Source of the DNA: an uncultured Woeseia sp.
Lineage (GTDB): Bacteria; Pseudomonadota; Gammaproteobacteria; Steroidobacterales; Woeseiaceae
DNA length: 53,086 nt
Assembly: GCA_937925605.1 (NCBI GenBank)
Contig: CALALV010000109.1
Location: 1 to 53,086 of the forward strand
Direction: 5' to 3'
A model generated the notes under the pieces. That model saw only the letters and a program-made list of their open reading frames with translations, ran no database searches and was not told where the DNA came from. Positions 41,937-50,750 of the stretch are shown here, piece by piece (position 1 is the first letter of the stretch; each line of letters opens with the position of its first letter). The position numbers were made by a program, and so were the translations under genes.

Positions 41937-43043
41937 TCAGCCCGTCCGTTCGCCCGTCAATACCTGGCGCGCGCGCCAGAACCCCGAGTCCTGCCAGCGC
42001 CGCTCGGCGCGGTAATAGTCCCGGCGCCTGCCGAGGTAGTCGCCGAATTCGCGCAGGCGCTGCCGCGCGTGCCGCGCAACGGCGCCGGTCTCGCCCCGTG
42101 CCTCGCGCGCCAGCGCCAGCGCGGCGCGGTGCCCGTCGCACAGCGCCTTCGAAATTCCCTGCGACGACAGCGGATCGAATGCCGTTGCGGCGTCGCCGAC
42201 GGCGACGAAGCCCGGCGCGGCCAGCGGTTCCACGCACTGCGTCGCCGCGTCGAACACCTGCAGCCGTGCCGCGTCGGGCTCGCTGCCGGCGAACGGCGCG
42301 AGCAGTCGGCTAGCGTACAGGCGCTCGCGCCACAGCCCGCGCGCGCCGCCGGGGTGGCGCTGCAGCACGTCGGCGTCGGTCATGTAACTCAGCACGCAGG
42401 CGGCACCCGGCAGCCGCACCGCGTACCACCAGCCGTCCGGCATCGATTCGATGTAGACGCGGCCCGGCTCGGCGCCGGCCGCCGCCGGCTGCAGGCAGGC
42501 GGTGACGCCGACCAGCCGGTCGAAACGCTGCGCGCCGGCGCCGAGCCTGCGGGCCGCGACGGCCCGGCGACCGCTGGCATCCACGACGATGCGCGCGTCC
42601 ATGCTGACCCGGTCGCGATCGCCGCGCAGCGTCGCGCGGAAGCCGTCCTGCCGCGGCTCGAGATCGAGCAGTCGGGTGCAGAAACGCAGCGAGACGCCGG
42701 CGCGGGAGGCCGCGCGGGACAGCGCGTCGTCGAATATCTCGCGCCGCAGGTTGACGCCCCTCCCCGGCAGCGACCGGAAGTACTCCTTGTGCGCGGTGAC
42801 CTCGTCACCCCACAGCGAGCTGACCCCGGAGCTCTCGCCGTGGCGCGGGTCCTCGAGCAGCGCGGCGAAGCCCTCGGCGGCCATGCTCGCCACGGCAGGC
42901 GGGGGCACGTGCTCGCCGGCCTGGCGCAGGCGCCCGCGCTTGCCGGCATCGATGACGGTCACCGACCGGCACCAGTCGGCGAGGCCGATAGCCGCCGCCA
43001 GGCCCGCGGGCCCGGCACCGACCACCAGCGCGTCCGGCGTCAT
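41937..43043 (-). CDS. LodB-like FAD-dependent quinone-cofactor maturation protein
   Basis: This 368-residue flavoprotein starts with the Rossmann motif 'VVGAGPAGLAAAIGLAD'. It contains 'VVDASGRRAVAARRLG' and the second FAD-binding block 'FVAVGDAATAFDPLSSQGI', like tryptophan halogenases and LodB. LodB is needed to generate cysteine tryptophylquinone in LodA. The gene overlaps the LodA-like stop by 4 bp (ATGA) and immediately follows it, the standard lodAB arrangement. No signal peptide is present, as expected for maturation in the cytoplasm. The halogenase lysine motif is not evident, so halogenation is unlikely. Confidence 0.8.
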   Translation of the reverse strand: MTPDALVVGAGPAGLAAAIGLADWCRSVTVIDAGKRGRLRQAGEHVPPPAVASMAAEGFAALLEDPRHGESSGVSSLWGDEVTAHKEYFRSLPGRGVNLRREIFDDALSRAASRAGVSLRFCTRLLDLEPRQDGFRATLRGDRDRVSMDARIVVDASGRRAVAARRLGAGAQRFDRLVGVTACLQPAAAGAEPGRVYIESMPDGWWYAVRLPGAACVLSYMTDADVLQRHPGGARGLWRERLYASRLLAPFAGSEPDAARLQVFDAATQCVEPLAAPGFVAVGDAATAFDPLSSQGISKALCDGHRAALALAREARGETGAVARHARQRLREFGDYLGRRRDYYRAERRWQDSGFWRARQVLTGERTG

Positions 43044-44704
43044 CCGGACGGCGCCTCGAGGTTGCGCTCGGTCTCCTCGTACGAGGCACCGTTGTCGCGG
43101 CTGATGACAAAGCCGAGTTCCGACCAGTGCTGCACCATTTCGTTATAGTGCGGACTCTCGCCGCCGGCATCCCAGTCCACGGGCTCCCAGGACTGTAGCG
43201 GTTTACCGTCGCGCGTCACGTAGTTCGGGCGCTGGGCCGGCCACCAGGCGTCGTTGCAGTCGAGGTAGTCGGCCTGCCAGGGCAGCGCGTTGCCCATGCA
43301 CAGGTCGCCGGGGAGGGTGCCGGCGCGGATCCGCAGCGGTGCCGCGTAGAGTTGCTGGTTGCGCATGATGCGCCAGGACTCGATGCCCGGGTAGAACGGC
43401 GTGCCGGCGGTGCCCTCGAGCGCGGCGCGGTCGAGCGCCTCCGGCTGTTCGTCCACCGGCAGCCGGTCGAACGGCACGTAATCGGGCGCACCGTCGGCGA
43501 CGAAGTCACCCTGGCGCCACTTGTCCAGCATGCGGTACTGCAGCCGGGTGACGGTCGCGATGTCCCACGGCGGCTTCTTGTCCGGCTCGTCGACGACCTG
43601 GGTCGGCAGGCGCGGCATTGCCGGCGTATTGCGCTCGGCCTCGAACGGATTGCGAATGTAGCCGAAAATGTAGTTGCGTGCCTTGAACGGGTCCGAGTCC
43701 GGCGCCGGGTTGTTGTCCGACAGCAGCTTCAGCCGATCGGCGGCGAGGTAATACTGGCTCGTACTGCTGCCGTGGCCGCGCGCCGCCTTGTTCGACACCC
43801 ACTGCAGCAGCGAGGCCGCGCGCAGGATCGGGAAGATGTCTTTCGCGAACGACGGCTTGCCGGGCTGCGGATCGTCACCGGCAAAGGCGCTCATCGCGAC
43901 GTCGTACAACGAGGTGTACAGCGTGATCGCGGGCGCGAAGCGCGGCACGGCGTTGATGACCCAAGCGGCCTGCTCCGGCTGGTCGAGCGTGACGCGGCTG
44001 CCGTCCCGGAACGTGATGCGCGCCTGGACCGGTCCGTCCGAAATGTCGTCGTACCAGCCGTCGTTGTTCGCGTAGGTCTTGATCGGCGCGTTCGGCGAGA
44101 AGTCGCCGTTCAGCAAACCGCGCGAAGCGCCGTCGCCGCCGAAAACCAGCAGGCGGCCGGAACCCGTTTCCATGTACAGGGTACCGAGACCGACCTGTAC
44201 GGTCTTCGCCTCGCTGCCGGCGCCGAACGAGACCTTGCCGGACAGGTCGACCCGGCTTCCGGGCTTGCCGACGGTCTGCGCCCCGCTGTCGATACACAGC
44301 GCATCGCGGTTCGCGACGCCCGCATTGCGCGTCATGGCCGGGCCGTAGCTCTTCGGCGGATACGCGGGCTGCGACACGCTGCCGCGCGCTCCGCTGTCGA
44401 TGTCGAGCGCGGCCTTGCGGTTGCCGAGCCGGACCGTCCACTCGATCGCGCTGACGTCGTCGGCGTCCAGCGTAATTTCCCGGACGGGTTTGCCGCCTGA
44501 GTATTCATAGATACGGAAGCGCTGGGCCTGTTTCCTGATCCTGCCACCCTGCTTGTAGGGCTGGCCCTCGTTCACGACCTGGAGCGGCGCTTCCGGCCCC
44601 ATGAACCACGAACCGGGGTCCCCGATGTCGAGCGCCGCGTTGCCGATGCGGGCGACACCGATAGCGGGATGGATCGCGTACGTCTTGTTATTGTTGCCGG
44701 ACAT
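43040..44704 (-). CDS. LodA-like cysteine-tryptophylquinone amino-acid oxidase
   Basis: The 554-residue protein begins 'YAIHPAIGVARIGNAALDIG', the LodA-family N-terminal signature, followed by 'WFMGPEAPLQV'. The C-terminal part has 'NALPWQADYLDCNDAWWPAQR' blocks and 'MVQHWSELGFV', where LodA proteins form their CTQ cofactor. C483 (or C469) and W527 are the candidate partners. Known members oxidise the epsilon-amine of lysine or the amine of glycine, releasing ammonia and H2O2. Substrate here is not predictable. There is no leader, as in LodA itself, which is exported by an unknown route. LodB-like and di-heme lipoprotein genes follow in the operon. Confidence 0.82.
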   Translation of the reverse strand: MSGNNNKTYAIHPAIGVARIGNAALDIGDPGSWFMGPEAPLQVVNEGQPYKQGGRIRKQAQRFRIYEYSGGKPVREITLDADDVSAIEWTVRLGNRKAALDIDSGARGSVSQPAYPPKSYGPAMTRNAGVANRDALCIDSGAQTVGKPGSRVDLSGKVSFGAGSEAKTVQVGLGTLYMETGSGRLLVFGGDGASRGLLNGDFSPNAPIKTYANNDGWYDDISDGPVQARITFRDGSRVTLDQPEQAAWVINAVPRFAPAITLYTSLYDVAMSAFAGDDPQPGKPSFAKDIFPILRAASLLQWVSNKAARGHGSSTSQYYLAADRLKLLSDNNPAPDSDPFKARNYIFGYIRNPFEAERNTPAMPRLPTQVVDEPDKKPPWDIATVTRLQYRMLDKWRQGDFVADGAPDYVPFDRLPVDEQPEALDRAALEGTAGTPFYPGIESWRIMRNQQLYAAPLRIRAGTLPGDLCMGNALPWQADYLDCNDAWWPAQRPNYVTRDGKPLQSWEPVDWDAGGESPHYNEMVQHWSELGFVISRDNGASYEETERNLEAPSG

Positions 44705-44957
44705 GGCGGCGGCCTCGTTGCGTATCCCCGGACCAAGTGTAGGCGTTACGGACAGCCAGTGACAGCGCTGCTGCTACCTATGCGTCGACGCGATCGCCAC
44801 GCCGGCCATGCACGCTTTTCGTGCAGCGCGTGACATTTCGATAAGCCGCTGTACTTGTGCCATTATTGAGCAGGCACTCCGATGTGCCTGAAACGGCAGT
44901 GCCGACGCTTACCCGGCGGCGCTTGCCCGATATCAGAAGAATGCGGGGATAGTGGAC
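44705..44957. other. Divergent regulatory gap between lodA-like and cyclase genes
   Basis: This 253-bp gap separates two divergent genes and should carry both promoters. I see a half-match to the glucan operator (TGACAGCGCTG at 44760-44770, right half degraded) but no convincing -35/-10 pair. The cyclase ribosome-binding site GGGGA is at 44945-44949. No small ORF with a good Shine-Dalgarno was found. Confidence 0.4.
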
Positions 44958-47705
44958 ATGAACGGCGAACCGGGGGGCGGCGCCAGCAACGGCGTCAGGC
45001 AGCGCCTGGCGGCTATCTTTGCCGCCGACGTCGTCGGTTACTCGCGCCTGATGGCCGCCGACCCGCGCACGACGCTCGCAGATCTCGATGCCTGCCGCGC
45101 GCTGTTCAGCCGCGCTATCGAATCGCACGGCGGTCACACCGTCGACATGGCCGGCGACTCGGTGCTCGCGGTCTTCGATACCGCCTCCGGTGCGGTCTGT
45201 GCTGCGCTCGCCGTGCAGACGGAGATTGCGGCGCGCAACGAGGACACTGACGAAGACCGGCGGATGGTCTATCGCATCGGCGTGCATGTCGGCGACATCC
45301 TCGAAAAAGAAGACGGCACTGTCTACGGTGACGGCGTCAATATCGCAGCGCGCCTCGAGAGCCTGGCGCCGGCCGGCGGCGTGACGGTCTCGAGCGAGGT
45401 CAAGACGACGGTCGGCCGGCACACGGAGGCGGACTTCCACGACCAGGGCGAATTCGAGGTCAAGAACATCGCGCGGCCGATCCGCGTGTTCGTCGTCGCG
45501 GAACAGGGCGCGGCGCCGGTACCGGCGCTGCAGGGCGCACGCCTCGCGGCCAAGGGCAACATCCCGGCGCCGACAACCCGGCTCATCGGCCGCGAGGACG
45601 ACCTGCAGAATTTGCGGGCCGCGCTAAACTCGTCCCGCCTGATCACGCTGTTCGGTATGGGCGGCATGGGCAAGACGCGGCTGTCGATCGAGACCGCGCT
45701 GGCGGTGGCCGCCGACTATCCCGACGGCACCTGGTTCATCGACCTCGCCGCCGTAACCGATCCGGCCGCCGTGACGCCGGCGGTCGCGGGCGTGTTCGAC
45801 GTCACCCAGCAGGCCGGAAAGACGCTCGACGAGTCGCTCGTCGATGCCCTCGCCGGCCGCCGCATGCTGATGGTATTCGACAACTGCGAGCACGTGACAA
45901 AGTCCGCCGCGTCGCTGGCGGACACGCTGTTGCACTCCTGCCCGCAGCTCAGCATCCTTGCGACCAGCCGCGAAGCGCTGTCGATCGGCGGCGAACAGAT
46001 CTACGCGGTCGCGCCGCTCGGCATAGGCGGCGACGGTTCGCCATCGGCCGAGTTGTTTAACGAGCGTGCCCGGGCGGTGTCGCCCGGCTTCGAGCCGCAG
46101 CGCCACACCGACGAGATCACCGCCATCTGCAGCGAACTGGACGGCATCCCGCTCGCGATCGAACTCGCCGCCGCGCGGGTCATCTCGCTCGCGCCGCGGC
46201 AGATCCACGAGCGCCTGTCGCAGCGCTTTCGCCTGCTGAAGCAGGGCTCGACGGCCGTGCGCGAGCGCCATCAGACCCTGCAACAGGCAGTGCAGTGGTC
46301 CTTCGACCTGCTGACCGGGAGCGAGGCCGCGGTGCTGGAACGCACCGCGGTCTTCGCGGGCGGTTTCACGCTGCAGGCCGCGGAGACCGTCTGCGTCGAG
46401 GGCGACGTGGACGAGTTCGACGTCTGCGACATCCTCGATTCGCTGGTGCGCAAGTCGCTGTTGTACGTCGACCAGGCCGACGACAGCGTGCGCTACGGCG
46501 TGCTGGAGACGATACGCGCTTTCTCCGCAGAGCGGCTCGCCCAGGATCCGGCCAGGGAGCGGCAGGTCCGGCACCTGCATGCCGGCCGCTATGCCGACGA
46601 ATCCGACGAGAACTTCCGCACCTGGCGCAGCCCGCGCGAGGCCGAGGCCTATCGCTGGCTGGATTACGAGATCAACAACCTGCGCAACGCGCTGCGCTGG
46701 GCTATCGACAACGCGGACGCCGACATCGCGTCGCGCATCGCGTCCAACCTCGGCGACATGGGCCGCTTCCGGCTGCTCGAGGAGGCCGCGAACTGGGCCG
46801 AGGACGCGGTCGAACTGGGAAGGGCCGCGCGGCACCGGCGGCTGATCGTGCTGCTGACCTGGTGCGCCAGCAGCGCGTGGGCGTTCTCGCGCTTCGACGA
46901 CGCGAAGCGCTTCGGCGAGGAGGCCGTGGCGCTGCTCGGCGAGGAGGGCTTCGATCCCTTCGTCTGGGCCTACGGCGACCTGGCCTTCGTCGCGCTGTTC
47001 TCCGGCAACATCGACGAGGCCATCGAGCTGCTGAAGACCGGCTCGAGCCACCCGGCAGACGAGCACGACCGCTTCATGCTCGCGTTCCTGCTTTACATCA
47101 TGGCCACCGCCGGCCACGCGGAAGAAGCGCTGCAGGTCGTGGACGACATCATCGAGAAGGTCGATGCGGCCGGCGTGCCGTTCTCGATCGCGATCGCGTA
47201 CGGCGGCAAGGGCGCCGCGCTCGAGCAGTGGCGACCGGAGGAAGCACTGGCAGCCTACGAGCACAGCATCGCGGTGGCGCGGCAGTGCGGCGCGAAGCTG
47301 ATGGAGACCTTCGTCGGTCCGCGCATCGCGGCCGTGCACGCACGCAGCGGCGAGCCGCTCGAGGCCCTGCACGGTTTTGAGCGCATGCTGCTGTCCTTCG
47401 GCGACGCGACCGACATCGCGTCCGTCTCGACCTGGCGCGCGAGCCTAGTCGTGCTGTTCACGCGGCTCGGCCAGTTCACCGCCGCGGCCACGCTGTACGG
47501 CTCCTTCGAGGGCAAGATCGACGCGAGCGGCGTCGTGCCGCAGCTGCCCGAGGCCGTCGAGACGCTCGAAAAGCGCCTCGGCACGAAAACCTTCGCGGCC
47601 GCGCGGCAGTCCGGCGCCGCGATGTCGCTGCGCGAGGCATCGAACTACGCCTTCGTGCAGGTCCGGCTCGGCCTCGCCAACCTCGGCGAGGATACGGGAA
47701 CCTGA
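44958..47705 (+). CDS. Class III cyclase fused to NB-ARC/STAND-type ATPase and helical repeats
   Basis: ATG at 44958 follows GGGGA at 9 bases, giving 915 residues. Residues 15-185 form a class III nucleotide cyclase domain: metal-binding D24 ('FAADVVGYS') and D67 ('MAGDSVLAVF'), then N128 and R132 ('GDGVNIAARLE'). A STAND/AAA-like ATPase (about 205-520) has Walker A 'GMGGMGKTRL' (K239), Walker B-like 'RRMLMVFDNCEH' and 'GIPLAIELAAARV', as in LuxR/SARP-linked regulators. The rest (about 540-915) is alpha-helical, TPR-like. No membrane segment is present. It probably makes cAMP (or cGMP) under control of ligand or partner binding to the C-terminal part. The trigger is unknown. Confidence 0.85.
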   Translation: MNGEPGGGASNGVRQRLAAIFAADVVGYSRLMAADPRTTLADLDACRALFSRAIESHGGHTVDMAGDSVLAVFDTASGAVCAALAVQTEIAARNEDTDEDRRMVYRIGVHVGDILEKEDGTVYGDGVNIAARLESLAPAGGVTVSSEVKTTVGRHTEADFHDQGEFEVKNIARPIRVFVVAEQGAAPVPALQGARLAAKGNIPAPTTRLIGREDDLQNLRAALNSSRLITLFGMGGMGKTRLSIETALAVAADYPDGTWFIDLAAVTDPAAVTPAVAGVFDVTQQAGKTLDESLVDALAGRRMLMVFDNCEHVTKSAASLADTLLHSCPQLSILATSREALSIGGEQIYAVAPLGIGGDGSPSAELFNERARAVSPGFEPQRHTDEITAICSELDGIPLAIELAAARVISLAPRQIHERLSQRFRLLKQGSTAVRERHQTLQQAVQWSFDLLTGSEAAVLERTAVFAGGFTLQAAETVCVEGDVDEFDVCDILDSLVRKSLLYVDQADDSVRYGVLETIRAFSAERLAQDPARERQVRHLHAGRYADESDENFRTWRSPREAEAYRWLDYEINNLRNALRWAIDNADADIASRIASNLGDMGRFRLLEEAANWAEDAVELGRAARHRRLIVLLTWCASSAWAFSRFDDAKRFGEEAVALLGEEGFDPFVWAYGDLAFVALFSGNIDEAIELLKTGSSHPADEHDRFMLAFLLYIMATAGHAEEALQVVDDIIEKVDAAGVPFSIAIAYGGKGAALEQWRPEEALAAYEHSIAVARQCGAKLMETFVGPRIAAVHARSGEPLEALHGFERMLLSFGDATDIASVSTWRASLVVLFTRLGQFTAAATLYGSFEGKIDASGVVPQLPEAVETLEKRLGTKTFAAARQSGAAMSLREASNYAFVQVRLGLANLGEDTGT

Positions 47706-47765
47706 CGGCGCCGGGACAGGCCGCAGGCTCGTGTTACGCGTTCAACAACGACAAGGGAAAGCCCG

Positions 47766-49250
47766 ATGACACAGAACCGAAAGCGCACGAGCCACCAACC
47801 GTCCGGCGTCGCGTCGGCAAAGCAGGCGCAGCAGTTCGCGGAGGCTCACGCGGATTCCCCGGCAAGAACGAAAGACGGCTTCCTGGACAAGCTGCCCGGC
47901 CGAGGCGAACTCTATTCGCCGAAAGCGCCGATCAACCAGAGGCTGAAGGAACTGGTTGACGACAACGCCTACCAGGCCGCGTTCGGGAGTGCTATCGAGC
48001 GGGTCGCCCACTACGACATCCCGGAGCTGAAGGCGATCCACACGCTCGACCAGTTCTATTACTTCCTCGACCGGCTGGTCGAGTGGGTGCCGGAGCTCAG
48101 GGTCTGGGAGTGGCGGGGCACGACCTACCACGAGCGCACCGACTACCTGCGGCTCACGCAGTTCTACTATTACTTCAACCAACCGGAGCTCGCGGGACTG
48201 CAGAGCCCTATCGACCCGGTCAGGGGCCAGGCGCTGACGCCGCTGTCGCGCTGGATCCGCGACTTCGCAGTCGAGCTCGGCGCCTGGCTCGACACGAAGC
48301 CTTCCGCCGCCCGCCTCGAGAGCTACAAGTTCGGCCCGGAATACAACTACCAGGACTACGCTGGCGGCGAAGACGGCATCAAGGGTTACAAGACCTTCAA
48401 CGAATGGTTCAGTCGGACCTTCAAGGATATCGACGTGCAGCGCCCTGTCGCGCAGCCGGACAACGAGCGGGTCATCACGTTTCCCGCCGAGTCCACGTTC
48501 GTCGGCCAGTGGGCGGTCTCGACGCGGGTGCCGAAGGGCGAGCCACTGCCGCAGGAGCCGTCGATCACGGTCAAGCACGTGCAGTGGCCGATCACGGAGC
48601 TCTTGAAGGACTCGAAGTACGCGCGCGACTTCGAGGGCGGCATCCTGGCGCACAGCTTCCTTAACATTTACGACTACCACCGCCAGCATGCGCCGGCCTC
48701 GGGCAGGATCCTGGAAGCGAAGTTCATTCCCGGGCAGGCCTACCTCGAAGTGGATCTCGAGATCCTCGACAAGCAGCAGCGCGCGGAGCAGGACTCGGCG
48801 CTGGCCTACGCCGTAACCTCGCGGCGGCACCTCGACGCCAAGGACTCGACGGGCTACCAGTTCGTGCAGTGCCGCGGCCTGATGGTCCTGCAGACGGCCG
48901 TCGGCAAGGTGGCCGTGCTGCCTATGGGCATGGGCTACGTCTCTTCGGTCGTGTTCACGACGCCGGCTTCGGAAGGCCCGCAGAAGTTCATACGCCTGAC
49001 GAAGAAAGAAAAGAGCGGGCTCGACTACGACGAGCAGGTGGCGCTGATCAATGAGCGCGTCGAGAAGGCGCTGGTCAACAAGACCGTGCAGAAAGGCGAC
49101 ATGATCTCGTCCTTCCTGTTCGGCGGCTCGGACATCGTCATGGTGTTCGAGCGGCGCTCCTGCATCTCGATCACGGCCGACGTCGGCGTGCACTACCCGA
49201 TTCGCAGCCAGTACGCGGTCGCCAATATCGGCGAGCTGATCGAGTACTGA
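47766..49250 (+). CDS. Phosphatidylserine-decarboxylase-like protein
   Basis: The 494-residue protein has a PSD-type C-terminal half. It shows 'TFNEWFSRTFKDID' (compare F..FF.R), 'ILAHSFLNIYDYHRQHAP' (His/Tyr block) and 'FLFGGSDIVMVFE', the last matching the beta/alpha cleavage region. The 'GGS' at 453-455 would give the pyruvoyl group from S455. Bacterial PSDs usually have LGST and are about 280-320 residues long. This one has a roughly 200-residue N-terminal extension without a signal peptide ('HTLDQFYYFLDRLVEWVPEL'). It therefore belongs to the divergent PSD-like group, some of which act on other amino acids or lipids. It lies 60 bp after the cyclase gene, same strand. Confidence 0.78.
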   Translation: MTQNRKRTSHQPSGVASAKQAQQFAEAHADSPARTKDGFLDKLPGRGELYSPKAPINQRLKELVDDNAYQAAFGSAIERVAHYDIPELKAIHTLDQFYYFLDRLVEWVPELRVWEWRGTTYHERTDYLRLTQFYYYFNQPELAGLQSPIDPVRGQALTPLSRWIRDFAVELGAWLDTKPSAARLESYKFGPEYNYQDYAGGEDGIKGYKTFNEWFSRTFKDIDVQRPVAQPDNERVITFPAESTFVGQWAVSTRVPKGEPLPQEPSITVKHVQWPITELLKDSKYARDFEGGILAHSFLNIYDYHRQHAPASGRILEAKFIPGQAYLEVDLEILDKQQRAEQDSALAYAVTSRRHLDAKDSTGYQFVQCRGLMVLQTAVGKVAVLPMGMGYVSSVVFTTPASEGPQKFIRLTKKEKSGLDYDEQVALINERVEKALVNKTVQKGDMISSFLFGGSDIVMVFERRSCISITADVGVHYPIRSQYAVANIGELIEY

Positions 49251-49457
49251 GGCGGCACGAGGCCCGCGGGGTCCACGGGCCGGGCGGCCGCGGGCCGCAT
49301 CGCCGCGCCGCGGTGCGGAGCGGCGGCAGCCGCCACCCGGCCTCGCCGTTGCACGAGGCCGCAGTTGGCCTGTTGTCGGCGGCCGCTCGGGCTGTGGGGC
49401 CGCGAGGCTGCGATGCTGCCGCGCACGAGAATCCGGACGACGACAAAGGGGCACATC

Positions 49458-50696
49458 ATGAACACGCTTTGTTCGACCTTACTGCGCGCTGCACTGCTGA
49501 CGGTGGTCGGCGCATCGGCCGGTGCCGAGGTCATCGTCGGCGACACCAGCCTGCCCTGCGCCGACGACCCGGCCTGCATGAACCGCCTGCATCCCGACAT
49601 CCCGATGGTGGCGCGGGCCGCGCCGGGCGAGCGCATCGTCTTCAACGGTCGCGACGCGTTCGACCTGACGCTGGACCCGGACGAGTACGCCAGCGCCGAG
49701 AACTCGCCGCGCGACGGGATTGGCATCGTCCATGCGCTGACCGGCCCCGTGCACATCGAGGGTGCCAGCGCCGGCGACGTGCTGGCCGTGACGATCGAGG
49801 CCTTCGAGCCGGCCGCGGTCGGTTGGACCTCGGCCAGCACCTTCGGCTTCGCCGGCGACCAGTTCGGCACGGAGAGCCGCTTCATCGTCTGGCGCATCAA
49901 CGAGCGCTACGCCGTCAGCGATGCGCTGCCCGGCGTCCGTATACCGAACGCGAGCTTCCCCGGCGTCGTCACGACGCTGCCCGGCGACGAGCTGCTGGCG
50001 GAAGTGCTGGCACGGGAGAGCGCACTGGCGGCGGTCGGCGGCGCCGTGATGCAGCCCTACCCGGACGAGGCCACGCCGGGCGCCCTGTGCGGCACGGAAG
50101 GCAGCAAGCCGGCCGAGTGCCTGCGCACGATCCCGCCGCGCGAGCACGGCGGCAACCTCGACATCCGCTACATCACGACCGGGACGACGATTTACCTGCC
50201 CTGCTTCGTCGACGGCTGCGGCCTCGCGGTCGGCGACTTCCACTACGCGCAGGGCGACGGCGAGGTCGCCGGCACGGCGATCGAGATGGGCGGCCGGATG
50301 ACCGTCACGGCCAGGATCGTCGACGAGCCGCCGGACCTGTCGCGCGGCCCGCACTACGAGGGACCCGCGCGGGTGCTGCGGATCCCGTCCGAGCGTTTCT
50401 ACGCGGTGACCGGCTTCCCGCTGAAAGAGGCCGGCAGCGTGCCCGCCGACCTGGCCTACCTCGACTCGCCGAGGGTCGCCGGCCTGCGCAACCTGTCGGC
50501 GGACATCAATCTCGCAGCGCGCAATGCGCTGGCCGCGATGATCGACTACATCATGAGCGAGTACGGCTACGACCGGCCGCAGGCCTACATGATCGCGAGC
50601 ATCGCCGTGGACCTGCGCATCGGCCAGCTGGTTGACGTGCCGAACGTCGGCGTGACGGCGATCCTGCCGCTCGACATTTTCGTCGGCCACGACTGA
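49458..50696 (+). CDS. Exported acetamidase/formamidase-family protein
   Basis: ATG at 49458 with AAAGGGG 8 bases upstream gives 412 residues. The signal peptide spans residues 1 to about 24 ('LLRAALLTVVGASAGAE'). The body is an acetamidase/formamidase fold, with 'ALTGPVHIEGASAGDVLAVTI', 'HGGNLDIRYITTGTTIYLP', 'VGDFHYAQGDGEVAGTAIE' and 'GQLVDVPNVGVTAILPLDIF'. The family's conserved HGGN-D and GD-H-QGDGE elements are present. Typical members hydrolyse short amides in the cytoplasm, and the leader is unusual. The upstream gap (49251-49457) has no other supported feature. Confidence 0.87.
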   Translation: MNTLCSTLLRAALLTVVGASAGAEVIVGDTSLPCADDPACMNRLHPDIPMVARAAPGERIVFNGRDAFDLTLDPDEYASAENSPRDGIGIVHALTGPVHIEGASAGDVLAVTIEAFEPAAVGWTSASTFGFAGDQFGTESRFIVWRINERYAVSDALPGVRIPNASFPGVVTTLPGDELLAEVLARESALAAVGGAVMQPYPDEATPGALCGTEGSKPAECLRTIPPREHGGNLDIRYITTGTTIYLPCFVDGCGLAVGDFHYAQGDGEVAGTAIEMGGRMTVTARIVDEPPDLSRGPHYEGPARVLRIPSERFYAVTGFPLKEAGSVPADLAYLDSPRVAGLRNLSADINLAARNALAAMIDYIMSEYGYDRPQAYMIASIAVDLRIGQLVDVPNVGVTAILPLDIFVGHD

Positions 50697-50750
50697 ACAG
50701 CAGGCCGCTCGAGAATCGGCGCCGGCGCAGGCCGGCCGGCGACGCGGTCG

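Noticed and set aside
44760..44773. Possible fourth glucan operator (TGACAGCGCTGCTG)
   Set aside because: Only the left half matches (11 of 14), no promoter is aligned with it, and the flanking genes are not glucan-related.
50721..50736. GCCGGC-rich inverted repeat between convergent genes
   Set aside because: Such GC palindromes are expected by chance at this composition. There is no T-tract, so I do not call a terminator.
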